Of a stretch of 64,000 bases of DNA, positions 16,430-24,882 are shown piece by piece. The notes under the pieces are model-generated. The model worked only from the letters and a program-made list of their open reading frames with translations. It was not told the origin of the DNA and did not search any database. The stretch is from Chitinophagaceae bacterium (lineage in GTDB: Bacteria; Bacteroidota; Bacteroidia; Chitinophagales; Chitinophagaceae): positions 1 through 64,000 of the forward strand of contig JAIETM010000007.1 of the NCBI GenBank assembly GCA_019745155.1, given 5' to 3'. Within the stretch, counting starts at the first letter, position 1. Each line of letters opens with the position of its first letter. The position numbers were made by a program, and so were the translations under genes.

Positions 16430-17248
16430 CTAGACGAATAGGTCTTGATACAGTTGTGCCCCAGGTACAACAGAGTAATGCGACAAATCAGTAATGCCTT
16501 CCTTGGCCAAAACTTCTTCGTCAATGAATGTATTACCTGTGTAAGCCAGATTGGTCTTGGTGACAATATGGTAAACAGCATCAGCAAGAATGTCTGGTGT
16601 GCGGCTCATCTTGGCAAGCATTTCACCACCCAATAGATTTCGCACAGCAGCTGTGTCAATGGTGGTTCTTGGCCAGAGTGCATTGGAGGCTACACCATCT
16701 TCTTTTAATTCTGCTGCCCAGCCCAATGCCATCATACTCATGTTGAACTTGGTCATGGTATAAGCCACATGTGGTCCTAACCATTTGGGTGTGATATTGA
16801 TGGGGGGAGAAAGTGTGATGATATGTGGATTCTTACCACGCTTTAGGTGGGGAATACAATGCTTGGTCATGAGAAATGTACCACGCACATTGATGCTATG
16901 CATCAGATCAAAGCGTTTGGATTCTGTGTTTTCTGTATTGGTGAGTTGAATGGCAGAAGCATTGTTGATGAGCACATCAATACCGCCAAAAGTGTCAACG
17001 GCTTTGTGTACTGCTGATTGAATCTGGTCTTCAAAACGAATGTCTAACTGAATGGCCAAGGCTTTACCGCCTGCTGCTGCTACTTCTTCCGCAGCAGAAT
17101 AGATCGTGCCACCCAGTCGCGGATCTTCTTCCACGCTTTTAGCTGCAATCACAATATTCGCACCTTCTTTGGCGAGGCGAAGTGCCATCGCTTTACCAAT
17201 ACCCCTGCTGGCACCAGTTATAAATACAGTTTTGTTTTGCATGGACAT
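16430..17248 (-). CDS. HSDL2-like short-chain dehydrogenase/reductase
   Basis: This classical SDR of 272 residues has the cofactor motif TGASRGIGKAM near the N-terminus, NNAS near 92 and the YTMTK (YxxxK) active site near 165. The insertion after the first Rossmann strand (AAKSVEEDPRLGGTIYSAA) and LSPPINITPKWLGPHVAY are characteristic of hydroxysteroid dehydrogenase-like protein 2. That relationship suggests a lipid or fatty-acid substrate, but none is established. ATG codons at 17248 and 17242 are both possible starts. The gene lies 42 bp after gmk on the same strand. Confidence 0.85.
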   Translation of the reverse strand: MSMQNKTVFITGASRGIGKAMALRLAKEGANIVIAAKSVEEDPRLGGTIYSAAEEVAAAGGKALAIQLDIRFEDQIQSAVHKAVDTFGGIDVLINNASAIQLTNTENTESKRFDLMHSINVRGTFLMTKHCIPHLKRGKNPHIITLSPPINITPKWLGPHVAYTMTKFNMSMMALGWAAELKEDGVASNALWPRTTIDTAAVRNLLGGEMLAKMSRTPDILADAVYHIVTKTNLAYTGNTFIDEEVLAKEGITDLSHYSVVPGAQLYQDLFV

Positions 17249-17290
17249 ACCAATCGTTTTTTGTGGATACTAAATATCTGCAAAAGCGGT

Positions 17291-17866
17291 TTACCAGCCT
17301 AAGAATTCGCAGATTGTTTTTTCTGTTGCCTTGCAAGCATCTTCCAGCACATCATTCAGGATGACTTTATCGAACTGGTTTTTGAAGGTTAGCTCATAAC
17401 TAGCTTTGTTTACCCGGGCAGCCAGACTTTCTTCTGTTTCGGTGCCACGGCTACGCAAGCGCTTTTCCAATTCTTCCACGGAAGGTGGTTCAATAAAGAT
17501 GATGAGTGTTTGTTCGGGAAACTGTTTTTTTACATGCAACGCACCCTTCACATCAATATCCAATACAGGCACTTGCCCTGCAGTCCACATACGTTCCAGC
17601 TCTTCTTTTAAAGTGCCATAGTACTTGCCCTCGTAAACCATCTCCCATTCTACAAATGCATTGTCTTGAATCTTTTGCTGAAATTCAGCAACGCTGATGA
17701 AGTAGTAATCTTTGCCATGCACTTCGGCACCACGTGGCTGACGCGTTGCAGCAGAAATAGAAAATGCGAGTTTAGGATACTTACCCAATAGGTATCGGGT
17801 AATAGATGTTTTACCTGAGCCGGATGGCGCAGCAATGATGACGATCTTTTTATTGAGTGAAGCCAT
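17291..17866 (-). CDS. gmk: Guanylate kinase
   Basis: This 191-residue enzyme phosphorylates GMP to GDP in the cytoplasm. The P-loop is APSGSGKTS, followed by SISAATRQPRGAEVHGKDYYF, the GMP-binding segment (with S, R and Y contacts). The LID and C-terminal helices are complete. ATG 17866 is the family start; the longer frame from 17971 overlaps the end of murA. It follows murA by 28 bp on the same strand and is probably cotranscribed with it. Confidence 0.95.
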   Translation of the reverse strand: MASLNKKIVIIAAPSGSGKTSITRYLLGKYPKLAFSISAATRQPRGAEVHGKDYYFISVAEFQQKIQDNAFVEWEMVYEGKYYGTLKEELERMWTAGQVPVLDIDVKGALHVKKQFPEQTLIIFIEPPSVEELEKRLRSRGTETEESLAARVNKASYELTFKNQFDKVILNDVLEDACKATEKTICEFLGW

Positions 17867-17894
17867 GCGCAAAGAACGGAAAAATCCGCTTCGC

Positions 17895-19199
17895 TTACAC
17901 GCGTTTGATATCCGCACCCAAAGCCTGCAATCGCTGATCAATGTATTGATAGCCTCTGTCGATCTGCTCAATATTCTGAATCACACTCTTGCCTTCTGCA
18001 CTTAGCGCTGCAATCAGCAAGGCCACACCGGCACGGATATCCGGACTACTCATGGTGATGCCGCGCAAAGCTTGTTTGCGGCCAAGGCCGATGACAGTGG
18101 CGCGATGCGGATCGCAGAGTATGATCTGCGCACCCATGTCAATGAGTTTATCGGTGAAGAAGAGTCGGCTCTCAAACATTTTCTGATGAATCAATACGCT
18201 GCCTCTTGCTTGTGTAGCCACTACTAAGACAATGCTCAGCAAGTCGGGCGTAAACCCAGGCCAGGGATGATCGTAAATGGTGAGGATACCACCGTCAAGA
18301 AAAGTTTGTATTTCGTAAGTCTCTTGTTCAGGAATGAAAATATTGTCACCTTGAATTTGTACATCAATACCCAACTGTCTGAATTTATCCGGAATTAAAC
18401 CAAGATGAGCAACACCTGCACCTTCAATGGTAATGGCGCTTTGTGTCATCGCTGCCAAGCCAATAAAGCTGCCCACTTCAATCATATCCGGTAAGATGGT
18501 GTGTGTGGTTCCACCTAATTGCGCTACACCATCAATGATTAAGAGATTACTGCCAACGCCGCTGATCTTAGCACCCATCTGATTCAACATCGTGCAGAGC
18601 TGTTGTACATAAGGTTCGCAAGCGGCATTGTAGATGGTTGTTCTACCTTCAGCCAAAACAGCAGCCATTACAATATTGGCGGTACCTGTTACAGATGGTT
18701 CATCCAATAAGAGATTGGCACCACGCAGCTGTGGCGCATCTAAACGAAAATAGCCATGATCTTCATCGTAATAAAAAGCAGCACCTAGTTGTTCAAAGCC
18801 AATGATATGGGTGTCTAATCTTCTTCTACCAATTTTATCGCCGCCGGGTTTGGGTATATAGGCTTTGCGGAATCGCGCCAGCATTGGTCCGGCCACCATC
18901 ACGCTGCCACGCAGTCGGCCACCTTTTTTGCGAAATGCATCTGAAGCCAGATAGTCCACATCTACCTGATCTGCTTGAAAAGTGCAGCTATGTCTGTTGT
19001 GTCGATTGATGCGCACACCCATATCGCCCAACAATTCTATGAGCAGGTTTACATCCAGAATGTCTGGAATATTATGGATGGTTACAGGTGCATCTGTAAG
19101 CAATACAGCACTGAGTATCTGCAATGCTTCATTCTTGGCACCCTGGGGTGTGATGGTGCCACTGAGTTTTTTTCCGCCCCGTACTTCAAAACTGCTCAT
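17895..19199 (-). CDS. murA: UDP-N-acetylglucosamine 1-carboxyvinyltransferase (Cys-to-Asp variant)
   Basis: This 434-residue EPSP-synthase-fold enzyme catalyses the first committed step of peptidoglycan synthesis, from PEP and UDP-GlcNAc. N-terminal KNEALQILSAVLL holds the conserved Lys-Asn pair. The active-site loop reads PGGDKIGRR, so the fosfomycin-target Cys (E. coli C115) is Asp (D121). This substitution is known to leave MurA active but insensitive to fosfomycin. ATG 19199 was chosen because the upstream extension to 19262 runs through a terminator. It is followed by gmk and preceded by the DUF4290 gene. Confidence 0.95.
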   Translation of the reverse strand: MSSFEVRGGKKLSGTITPQGAKNEALQILSAVLLTDAPVTIHNIPDILDVNLLIELLGDMGVRINRHNRHSCTFQADQVDVDYLASDAFRKKGGRLRGSVMVAGPMLARFRKAYIPKPGGDKIGRRRLDTHIIGFEQLGAAFYYDEDHGYFRLDAPQLRGANLLLDEPSVTGTANIVMAAVLAEGRTTIYNAACEPYVQQLCTMLNQMGAKISGVGSNLLIIDGVAQLGGTTHTILPDMIEVGSFIGLAAMTQSAITIEGAGVAHLGLIPDKFRQLGIDVQIQGDNIFIPEQETYEIQTFLDGGILTIYDHPWPGFTPDLLSIVLVVATQARGSVLIHQKMFESRLFFTDKLIDMGAQIILCDPHRATVIGLGRKQALRGITMSSPDIRAGVALLIAALSAEGKSVIQNIEQIDRGYQYIDQRLQALGADIKRV

Positions 19200-19224
19200 A
19201 AGAAAACAATTAGCGCTTAAAAAT

Positions 19225-19255
19225 AAAAGAGCGCCGCGGAATGCAGCGCTCTTTT
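19225..19255 (-). terminator. Rho-independent terminator after the DUF4290 gene
   Basis: Perfect 10-bp stem AAAAGAGCGC/GCGCTCTTTT with an 11-base loop, 20 bp past the DUF4290 stop on the minus strand. It separates that gene from murA unless read through. Confidence 0.75.
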
Positions 19256-19274
19256 TATACACGATTGCGTTATA

Positions 19275-20045
19275 TCAATAACGTTTTTTGAAACCGCCAC
19301 TACGGTTATTGCCACCGCCACTACGGTTATTGCCACCGCCGCCCATTCTGTTATCGCGACTGCCACCACCACCGCCGTTGCGGTTATTGCGATTACCGCC
19401 ACCACCACCGCGATTGTCTCTTCCGCCTCCACGGTTATCTCTACCGCGGCCGCCAAAGTTTTGCTGTCTGCGTGGTCCGCGACCATAATCATCTCTTTCG
19501 ATCTGGTTGCGGTGTTTGATAAATGGAGTATTGCTGAACTCCAATCCACCGCCGGTGAGGCTGTTGAGTTCTGCACGGATCGTATCATCATGCACCAACT
19601 CTTTGTGCCAAGTGCTGTAGGCCAGCTTCATATAGTAAGCAATGGTATGGGCAAAGCCATCTTTCTTTTCTTGATCGGTTTCTTCCAATGCTTTATTGAT
19701 CACTGTTTCCAGATTCTTACCCAGGTGCGAATATTTTGGATGACGCTTAGGATAAGGCAATGGATCAGGCTTGGCCTTGTATGTTTCGCGCTGAGGTATG
19801 GGGTATGGACAGTCAACGTCCAATTTGAAATCACTCATCACAAAGAGGTGATCCCATAACATATGGCGAAAATCTTCTACGTTTTTTAAGTGGGGGTTTA
19901 GAAAACCCATGAGTTCCACTACCACCTTGGCTTGTTCGTTTCTTTTGTCCCTGTCTTCTATAGTAAGGAGAAAGTCAACCATTTTCTGAATATGACGGCC
20001 ATATTCGCGCATACCGAGGTGGCTCCTCGTTGTATTGTATTCCAT
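19275..20045 (-). CDS. DUF4290 protein with Gly/Arg/Asn-rich C-terminal tail
   Basis: Residues 1 to about 185 form the conserved helical DUF4290 domain of unknown function, found widely in Bacteroidota and often next to murA. The last roughly 65 residues are low-complexity, built from GGGRDNRGG, GGNRNNRNGG and GGGNNRSGG repeats ending in FKKRY. This resembles RGG boxes of RNA-binding and condensate-forming proteins. RNA binding is therefore a reasonable but untested inference. The divergent neighbour is pheS. A TACATTTGT promoter element lies 18 bp upstream. Confidence 0.8.
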   Translation of the reverse strand: MEYNTTRSHLGMREYGRHIQKMVDFLLTIEDRDKRNEQAKVVVELMGFLNPHLKNVEDFRHMLWDHLFVMSDFKLDVDCPYPIPQRETYKAKPDPLPYPKRHPKYSHLGKNLETVINKALEETDQEKKDGFAHTIAYYMKLAYSTWHKELVHDDTIRAELNSLTGGGLEFSNTPFIKHRNQIERDDYGRGPRRQQNFGGRGRDNRGGGRDNRGGGGGNRNNRNGGGGGSRDNRMGGGGNNRSGGGNNRSGGFKKRY

Positions 20046-20063
20046 GAAATCTACTTAGTGCAG

Positions 20064-20072
20064 ACAAATGTA
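20064..20072 (-). promoter_or_regulatory. -7 element TACATTTGT for the DUF4290 gene
   Basis: Perfect TAnnTTTG on the minus strand, 18 bases before the ATG at 20045. Confidence 0.6.
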
Positions 20073-20112
20073 AGGATTTTGGCTTCAGTGGCGTTGAGGC
20101 CGGGGCTTTCGT

Positions 20113-20121
20113 TATCTTCGC
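20113..20121 (+). promoter_or_regulatory. -7 element TATCTTCGC for pheS
   Basis: One mismatch to TAnnTTTGC. It ends exactly three bases before the pheS ATG and predicts a leaderless mRNA. Confidence 0.5.
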
Positions 20122-20124
20122 GGC

Positions 20125-21156
20125 ATGGACGCACTGATCAATCAGATAGAAGGATACAAACAAGAAATGCAGGCTTTTGAAGCTGCAAATACCGATGCAG
20201 TTGAGGCATTCCGTATTCGTTTTTTGGGTACCAAGGGTATTGTAAAAGCCGTGATGGGCGAAATGAAAAACGTACCCAATGAGCAGAAAAAGCAGTTTGG
20301 TCAGATTTTGAATGAGTTCAAGGGTTTTGCTGAAGCACGCTATGAAACATTGAAGTCAGCCGTGGAAAGCAGCGCCGATGCTGCTGGTTTTCAGGGAGAT
20401 TGGTCATTACCAGGCGATCCGATTGCCGTTGGTACAAGACATCCTTTGAGTATTGTGCGCAAGCAGATTATCGATATTTTCGGCAGACTGGGCTTTGCTT
20501 TGGCAGAAGGTCCCGAGATTGAAGATGATTGGCACAATTTCGGTTCCATGAATTTGCCGGAAGATCATCCTGCGCGTGATATGCAGGATACGTTTTATAT
20601 CCATCAAAATCCATCTTGGTTACTGCGCACACATACCAGTAGTGTACAGGCAAGGGTGATGGAAACCCAGAAGCCTCCGATTCGGGTAATATGTCCCGGT
20701 CGAGTGTATCGCAATGAAACCATCAGCGCTCGAGCGCATTGCTTCTTCCATCAGGTAGAAGGTTTATACATCGATGAAAATGTAAGCTTCGCTGATCTGA
20801 AGCAGACCTTATACTTCTTCGTGAAGGAGATGTTTGGTAAGGATGTGAAAGTGCGATTCCGCCCAAGTTATTTTCCTTTCACAGAGCCTAGTGCTGAAAT
20901 GGATATTAGTTGTTTGATTTGTGAGGGCAAGGGCTGTAATGTTTGTAAGCACACTGGTTGGGTAGAGATTTTAGGTAGTGGTATGGTGCATCCCAACGTG
21001 TTAGAAAACTTCGGCATTGATAGCAATAAATACACCGGCTTCGCTTTTGGTATGGGCATGGAGCGCATCTGTCAATTGAAGTATCGTGTAAACGATCTGC
21101 GTTTGTACTCACAAAATGATGTGCGCTTTCTCAAGCAGTTTACCGGCGCTGTTTAA
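20125..21156 (+). CDS. pheS: Phenylalanyl-tRNA synthetase alpha subunit
   Basis: This 343-residue catalytic class II subunit works as a heterotetramer with PheT, which is not in this window. The N-terminal coiled coil (about 1-85) binds tRNA. Motif 2 lies around RVYRNETISARAHCFFHQVEG and motif 3 around GFAFGMGMERICQLKY. The small Cys-rich loop CLICEGKGCNVCKHTGW is a common bacterial feature. recO follows after 8 bp. No leader ORF with Phe codons is present; the start codon sits three bases after the -7 element. Confidence 0.96.
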   Translation: MDALINQIEGYKQEMQAFEAANTDAVEAFRIRFLGTKGIVKAVMGEMKNVPNEQKKQFGQILNEFKGFAEARYETLKSAVESSADAAGFQGDWSLPGDPIAVGTRHPLSIVRKQIIDIFGRLGFALAEGPEIEDDWHNFGSMNLPEDHPARDMQDTFYIHQNPSWLLRTHTSSVQARVMETQKPPIRVICPGRVYRNETISARAHCFFHQVEGLYIDENVSFADLKQTLYFFVKEMFGKDVKVRFRPSYFPFTEPSAEMDISCLICEGKGCNVCKHTGWVEILGSGMVHPNVLENFGIDSNKYTGFAFGMGMERICQLKYRVNDLRLYSQNDVRFLKQFTGAV

Positions 21157-21164
21157 ATAAACAT

Positions 21165-21899
21165 ATGCAGGTATTTCATACAAGGGCAGTAGTGCTTAGG
21201 CAAACCAAGTATGGAGATACCAGTTTAATTGTATCTGCCTACACAGAATTATTCGGTATTCAGAGTTACCTCATTAAGGGGGTGCGACAAAGCAGTAAGA
21301 AATCTGCAAGTCGTGTGATGTATTTTCAGCCCGGCTCTATTCTGGATATGGAAGTATACCATAGCGAGTTCAAGCAATTACAATTTGTCAAAGAGTATCA
21401 GTGGGCCTATGTGTATCGCCAGTTGTTTACCGATGTGGTGAAACATGCGGTAGCTATGTATATGATTGAAATATTGCAGCATAGCTTGAAACAGCCGGAA
21501 GCTAATCCGGAAATGTTTGCCTTGATTGCAGAAAGCTTGCAGGAATTGGATATGGCCGATGATGGTGTAACTGCAAACCTGCCTTTATACTTCACTTTGA
21601 AATTGTGTGCTGAATTAGGGTTTCAAATAGCTGGTGATTTGAGTGGCGATATTTTTGATTTGAAAGAAGGATGCTTTACTCATTCCTTACCTGATCATCC
21701 TTATTATATTGAAGGTGCGGCGGCTGCAATCACTGCAGCTATCATTCAAGCAAATAGTGTTTCACAATTGGGTGTAATCACTTCTAATAGAGTGCAGCGT
21801 AGAGAAATCTTACAAGCGTATCAAACATTTATGGCATTGCATATTCCTGATTTTGGCGAACTCAGAAGTTGGCCGGTATTGCAGGAAGTATTGGGTTAG
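21165..21899 (+). CDS. recO: DNA repair protein RecO
   Basis: This 244-residue protein has the N-terminal OB-fold typical of RecO (AVVLRQTKYGDTSLIVSAYT, then a GVRQSSKKSA loop). A mostly helical C-terminal domain follows. RecO helps RecR load RecA onto SSB-coated single-stranded DNA. No Cys4 zinc finger is evident. It is probably cotranscribed with pheS (8-bp gap). Its TAG stop overlaps the TAA stop of the convergent amidohydrolase by four bases. Confidence 0.9.
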   Translation: MQVFHTRAVVLRQTKYGDTSLIVSAYTELFGIQSYLIKGVRQSSKKSASRVMYFQPGSILDMEVYHSEFKQLQFVKEYQWAYVYRQLFTDVVKHAVAMYMIEILQHSLKQPEANPEMFALIAESLQELDMADDGVTANLPLYFTLKLCAELGFQIAGDLSGDIFDLKEGCFTHSLPDHPYYIEGAAAAITAAIIQANSVSQLGVITSNRVQRREILQAYQTFMALHIPDFGELRSWPVLQEVLG

Positions 21900-23047
21900 A
21901 TCAATCTTTTTACCGTCATCGTATCTGTATCTTCTATCAAGAGTAATCCAGGTTGCTTACCTTTTTCAATACTGCCCAGCGTATCATCAAAACCCAAAGC
22001 AACAGCACCATTGTAAGTGGCCCATTGCAATACTTCCGCAAATGGTATTTGTGGGAAATGTTGACGAATAGTTTTAATCTCTGCTGCAATACTGAGTTGA
22101 TGATTGCTAGCGAGACTATCCGTACCTAAACAGATTTGTGCATCATGCTTGCGCAATAGCTCAATTGGCGGCACTTTGTTTTCGATATATAAATTGGCGT
22201 TTATGCAGCAGCAGTAATGAATCGCTTGATGCTGCGCTTTGATGAACTGCAGATCTGCTTCACTGATGCAGGTGTTGTGTACCAACAATGTGGCTGCGGT
22301 ATCGCGCAACCAAGGCAGATAGGTTTGTACACTGCTTTGGTGATAAGGTTTGGTGAAGCTGATGTCAACACCCAAAGTCTCATACAGACGAAAGAAATCA
22401 CCTGAAGCATCTTGATACAGTGTATCTTCTGCAGCAGTTTCTTGATTGTGGATGCTGATGATTTTTCCTTTGCTGTGTGCATTGATCATCCCAAACAACT
22501 CCGGTGAAACTGAGTAAGGTGCATGTGGCACGATAGATACATGCGGCAAAGCATTGATGAATGCCTGATATACTTGTTCAATATTCGCGAAACGTTGTGT
22601 TGCGATACCCGGCACATAGCCCGTTACTTCAATAAAGTTTCTATAGCGCAGTTTGCTGGCTTGTTTTGCCTGAATGGTAAATGGCGTATTGCTGATATCG
22701 CCAACAGCTACAATTCCTGCTTCATGCATTGCCTTATCTGCTGCTTCAATAGCGCTTGCTATTGTCTCTTCCGGAAAATGTCTTTGTTGAAATACACCAA
22801 TGAGAAAATCAACCAGTCCTGTTCTTTCAGGAAGCATACTGTACATATGGCTCAGCTCCAAGTGGCAGTGCGCATTAATGAATCCCGGGCATATGGTGCC
22901 ATGAACTAACTGCACATCATCACCGGCCTCAGCCTCATTCACCAGATCCAGAATATTACCCTGATTATCTGTAATGACCACAAGCGATTGATGCAGCATC
23001 TCTTTGCCGGTAAACAAACGGTCTGCAAGAAATTTTTGGTAGCTCAA
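21896..23047 (-). CDS. Amidohydrolase-family protein (ATZ/TRZ or deaminase-like)
   Basis: This cytosolic metal-dependent hydrolase of 383 residues has the HxH motif in GFINAHCHLELSHM, a metal His in SIHNQET, and the terminal metal Asp in CLGTDSLASNHQLS. It resembles chlorohydrolase or aminodeoxyfutalosine deaminase-like proteins; the substrate cannot be assigned. The start is TTG at 23047, since no ATG preserves the N-terminal beta domain. A TACCTTCG element lies 13 bp upstream (23061-23068). Confidence 0.8.
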   Translation of the reverse strand: MSYQKFLADRLFTGKEMLHQSLVVITDNQGNILDLVNEAEAGDDVQLVHGTICPGFINAHCHLELSHMYSMLPERTGLVDFLIGVFQQRHFPEETIASAIEAADKAMHEAGIVAVGDISNTPFTIQAKQASKLRYRNFIEVTGYVPGIATQRFANIEQVYQAFINALPHVSIVPHAPYSVSPELFGMINAHSKGKIISIHNQETAAEDTLYQDASGDFFRLYETLGVDISFTKPYHQSSVQTYLPWLRDTAATLLVHNTCISEADLQFIKAQHQAIHYCCCINANLYIENKVPPIELLRKHDAQICLGTDSLASNHQLSIAAEIKTIRQHFPQIPFAEVLQWATYNGAVALGFDDTLGSIEKGKQPGLLLIEDTDTMTVKRLI

Positions 23048-23199
23048 GCGAATATTTATCCGAAGGTATTAAAACTTATGGCCATTCATATTTGTGACTA
23101 AGCGCACACAATCAATAACACTTGTTAGTATATGCGCCATCAAATGCCAAGGAATTGTGAATCTGCCCAGGCAAATCGGAAACAACACATAATATTAAC

Positions 23200-23208
23200 T
23201 ATGTTTGT
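23200..23208 (+). promoter_or_regulatory. -7 element TATGTTTGT
   Basis: Perfect TAnnTTTG. It places the transcription start near 23212 and so favours ATG 23231 for the next gene. Confidence 0.5.
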
Positions 23209-23230
23209 CATATCTATTCAAAGCAGGTAC

Positions 23231-23653
23231 ATGTTTAAGCAAGCACGTTTATTGTCAACCTATAAATCTGTTGCAGGTTTTTTTGCCGCATTGAATTGGA
23301 TATTGGTATTTCTTGCGGCCAGTATTGCTGGTCCTGCATTAGCAGCAAGTGGCTCACAAGCACAATTTGGTCATGCTGTTATTACACCTGTTGTTCCGCC
23401 TGCACCTTTAGTTGGTATTGTAGATCCTGCTCAACTGCCGGAAAGCAATGAAACCGTAGATGAAGATGGTGCTAATGAATCTGATGATGAAGAGCGGTCG
23501 TCTTTCTTCGCTGATTATGTTCAACATAATACTGCACAGATATTGCAGCAGTTGCAGCAAGTAAAAACGTTTCGTTTTCAATTGGCTGCTCAGCAAAATG
23601 AATCCATTCCTTTGTTCGTTTTGCATCATTCCTGGAAAGCCCACCTTATCTAA
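23231..23653 (+). CDS. Unrecognised small exported or membrane protein
   Basis: I do not recognise a family. The 140-residue product has one hydrophobic segment (about residues 13-38) ending in PALAASG, which could be a signal peptide or anchor. A Pro/Val-rich stretch follows, then an acidic segment (NETVDEDGANESDDEERS) and a Gln-rich amphipathic helix (AQILQQLQQVKTF). It lies 118 bp upstream of an RND efflux operon on the same strand, so an accessory or regulatory role is conceivable but unsupported. The true start could also be ATG 23201. Confidence 0.5.
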   Translation: MFKQARLLSTYKSVAGFFAALNWILVFLAASIAGPALAASGSQAQFGHAVITPVVPPAPLVGIVDPAQLPESNETVDEDGANESDDEERSSFFADYVQHNTAQILQQLQQVKTFRFQLAAQQNESIPLFVLHHSWKAHLI

Positions 23654-23771
23654 ATAGTACTATTTCGCAGTGCTACAGCTATGTAGGCTGCTTGTACCAT
23701 GCATTGCATGGACATTCACTTTGTACTCAGCATCCTTGCTGACGATTCGTTTTACAAACAAGTACTATTTC

Positions 23772-24857
23772 ATGAAGTATATTTTTACATTTGCCTTACT
23801 GGCAACAATATTTGCTGTTTCCGCTTGTGGTAACAAGCACGAAGAAAAAGAAGAAGAACCCGTTTTTATCGTTACAAGCCCTATACAACGAGATACTATT
23901 TTGTATAAGGAGTATGTTGGTCAGATCCATTCTGCCAGCCACATTGAGTTACGCTCACAAGAGAAAGGCTATCTGGAGAAAATATTTGTAGATGAGGGCC
24001 AGTTTGTACGCAAGGGGCAGCTCATGTTCAAAATCATGCCGGTAATTTATCAGGCTGAAGTAGAGAAAGCCAGAGCTGAAGTAAACTATGCAGAGATAGA
24101 GTATAACAATACCAAAAGTCTGGCCGACAATAATGTTGTTTCGCCCAATGAGTTAGCACTAACCAAGGCAAAACTAAATAAGGCCAGAGCTGAATTGTCT
24201 TTGGCGCAAGCTCATTTAGGCTTTACCGATATCCGTGCGCCGTTTAACGGCATTATGGACAGGCTACAAAAGCGATTGGGTAGTTTAATTGATGAAGGAG
24301 AATTGCTCACCAGTTTGTCTGATAACAGTAAGATGTGGGTGTATTTTAATGTGCCCGAAGTAGAGTATCTGGATTATGTGAAGAAAGCCAAATCAGATCG
24401 TAACCAGAAAGTCTTGTTACAAATGGCCAACAAGCAGTTGTTCGATCAACAGGGTGTGGTAGAAACGATTGAAGCAGACTTCAATAATGAAACAGGCAAT
24501 ATTGCTTTCCGTGCCACTTTCCCAAACCCAAAGGGCATATTACGCCATGGTGAAACGGGTAATATTCTTATGCCCGTTGCTTTTAAAGGTGCCATACTGA
24601 TTCCGCAAAAAGCTACTTATGATGTGCTGGATAGAAAGTATGTATATGTGGTAGATGAAAATAATACCCTGAAGGCAAGGGAAATCACCATCGCACAAGA
24701 AATGCCACACGTGTATGTGGTTGCATCAGGTATTGGTCCTAAAGACAAGATCCTTGCTGAAGGTCTTGGTAAGGTTAGGAACAATGAGAAGATCAAATAC
24801 AATTTTGTTCCCTATGAGAAAGAGCTCGCTGAGTTAAATCGTTTGCACGCCGAGTAA
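23772..24857 (+). CDS. RND efflux periplasmic adaptor (MFP) lipoprotein
   Basis: This 361-residue membrane-fusion protein has a lipobox (AVSAC, Cys 19). A lipoyl-type half-motif (GYLEKIFVDEGQFVRKGQ) is followed by a coiled-coil hairpin about residues 95-145, then the second lipoyl half (LGFTDIRAPFNGIMDRL) and beta-barrel domains. It bridges the inner-membrane RND pump and the outer-membrane channel encoded just downstream. ATG 23772 was chosen for the lipoprotein signal; the longer frame from 23670 has none. Confidence 0.9.
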   Translation: MKYIFTFALLATIFAVSACGNKHEEKEEEPVFIVTSPIQRDTILYKEYVGQIHSASHIELRSQEKGYLEKIFVDEGQFVRKGQLMFKIMPVIYQAEVEKARAEVNYAEIEYNNTKSLADNNVVSPNELALTKAKLNKARAELSLAQAHLGFTDIRAPFNGIMDRLQKRLGSLIDEGELLTSLSDNSKMWVYFNVPEVEYLDYVKKAKSDRNQKVLLQMANKQLFDQQGVVETIEADFNNETGNIAFRATFPNPKGILRHGETGNILMPVAFKGAILIPQKATYDVLDRKYVYVVDENNTLKAREITIAQEMPHVYVVASGIGPKDKILAEGLGKVRNNEKIKYNFVPYEKELAELNRLHAE

Positions 24858-24882
24858 GGCAGGAACCGTAAAAAGAAGTATT

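Noticed and set aside
19217-19591. Alternative-frame ORFs in the repeat tail of the DUF4290 gene (both strands)
   Set aside because: Low-complexity Val/Ala or Pro/Leu products are by-products of the Gly/Arg repeat codons.
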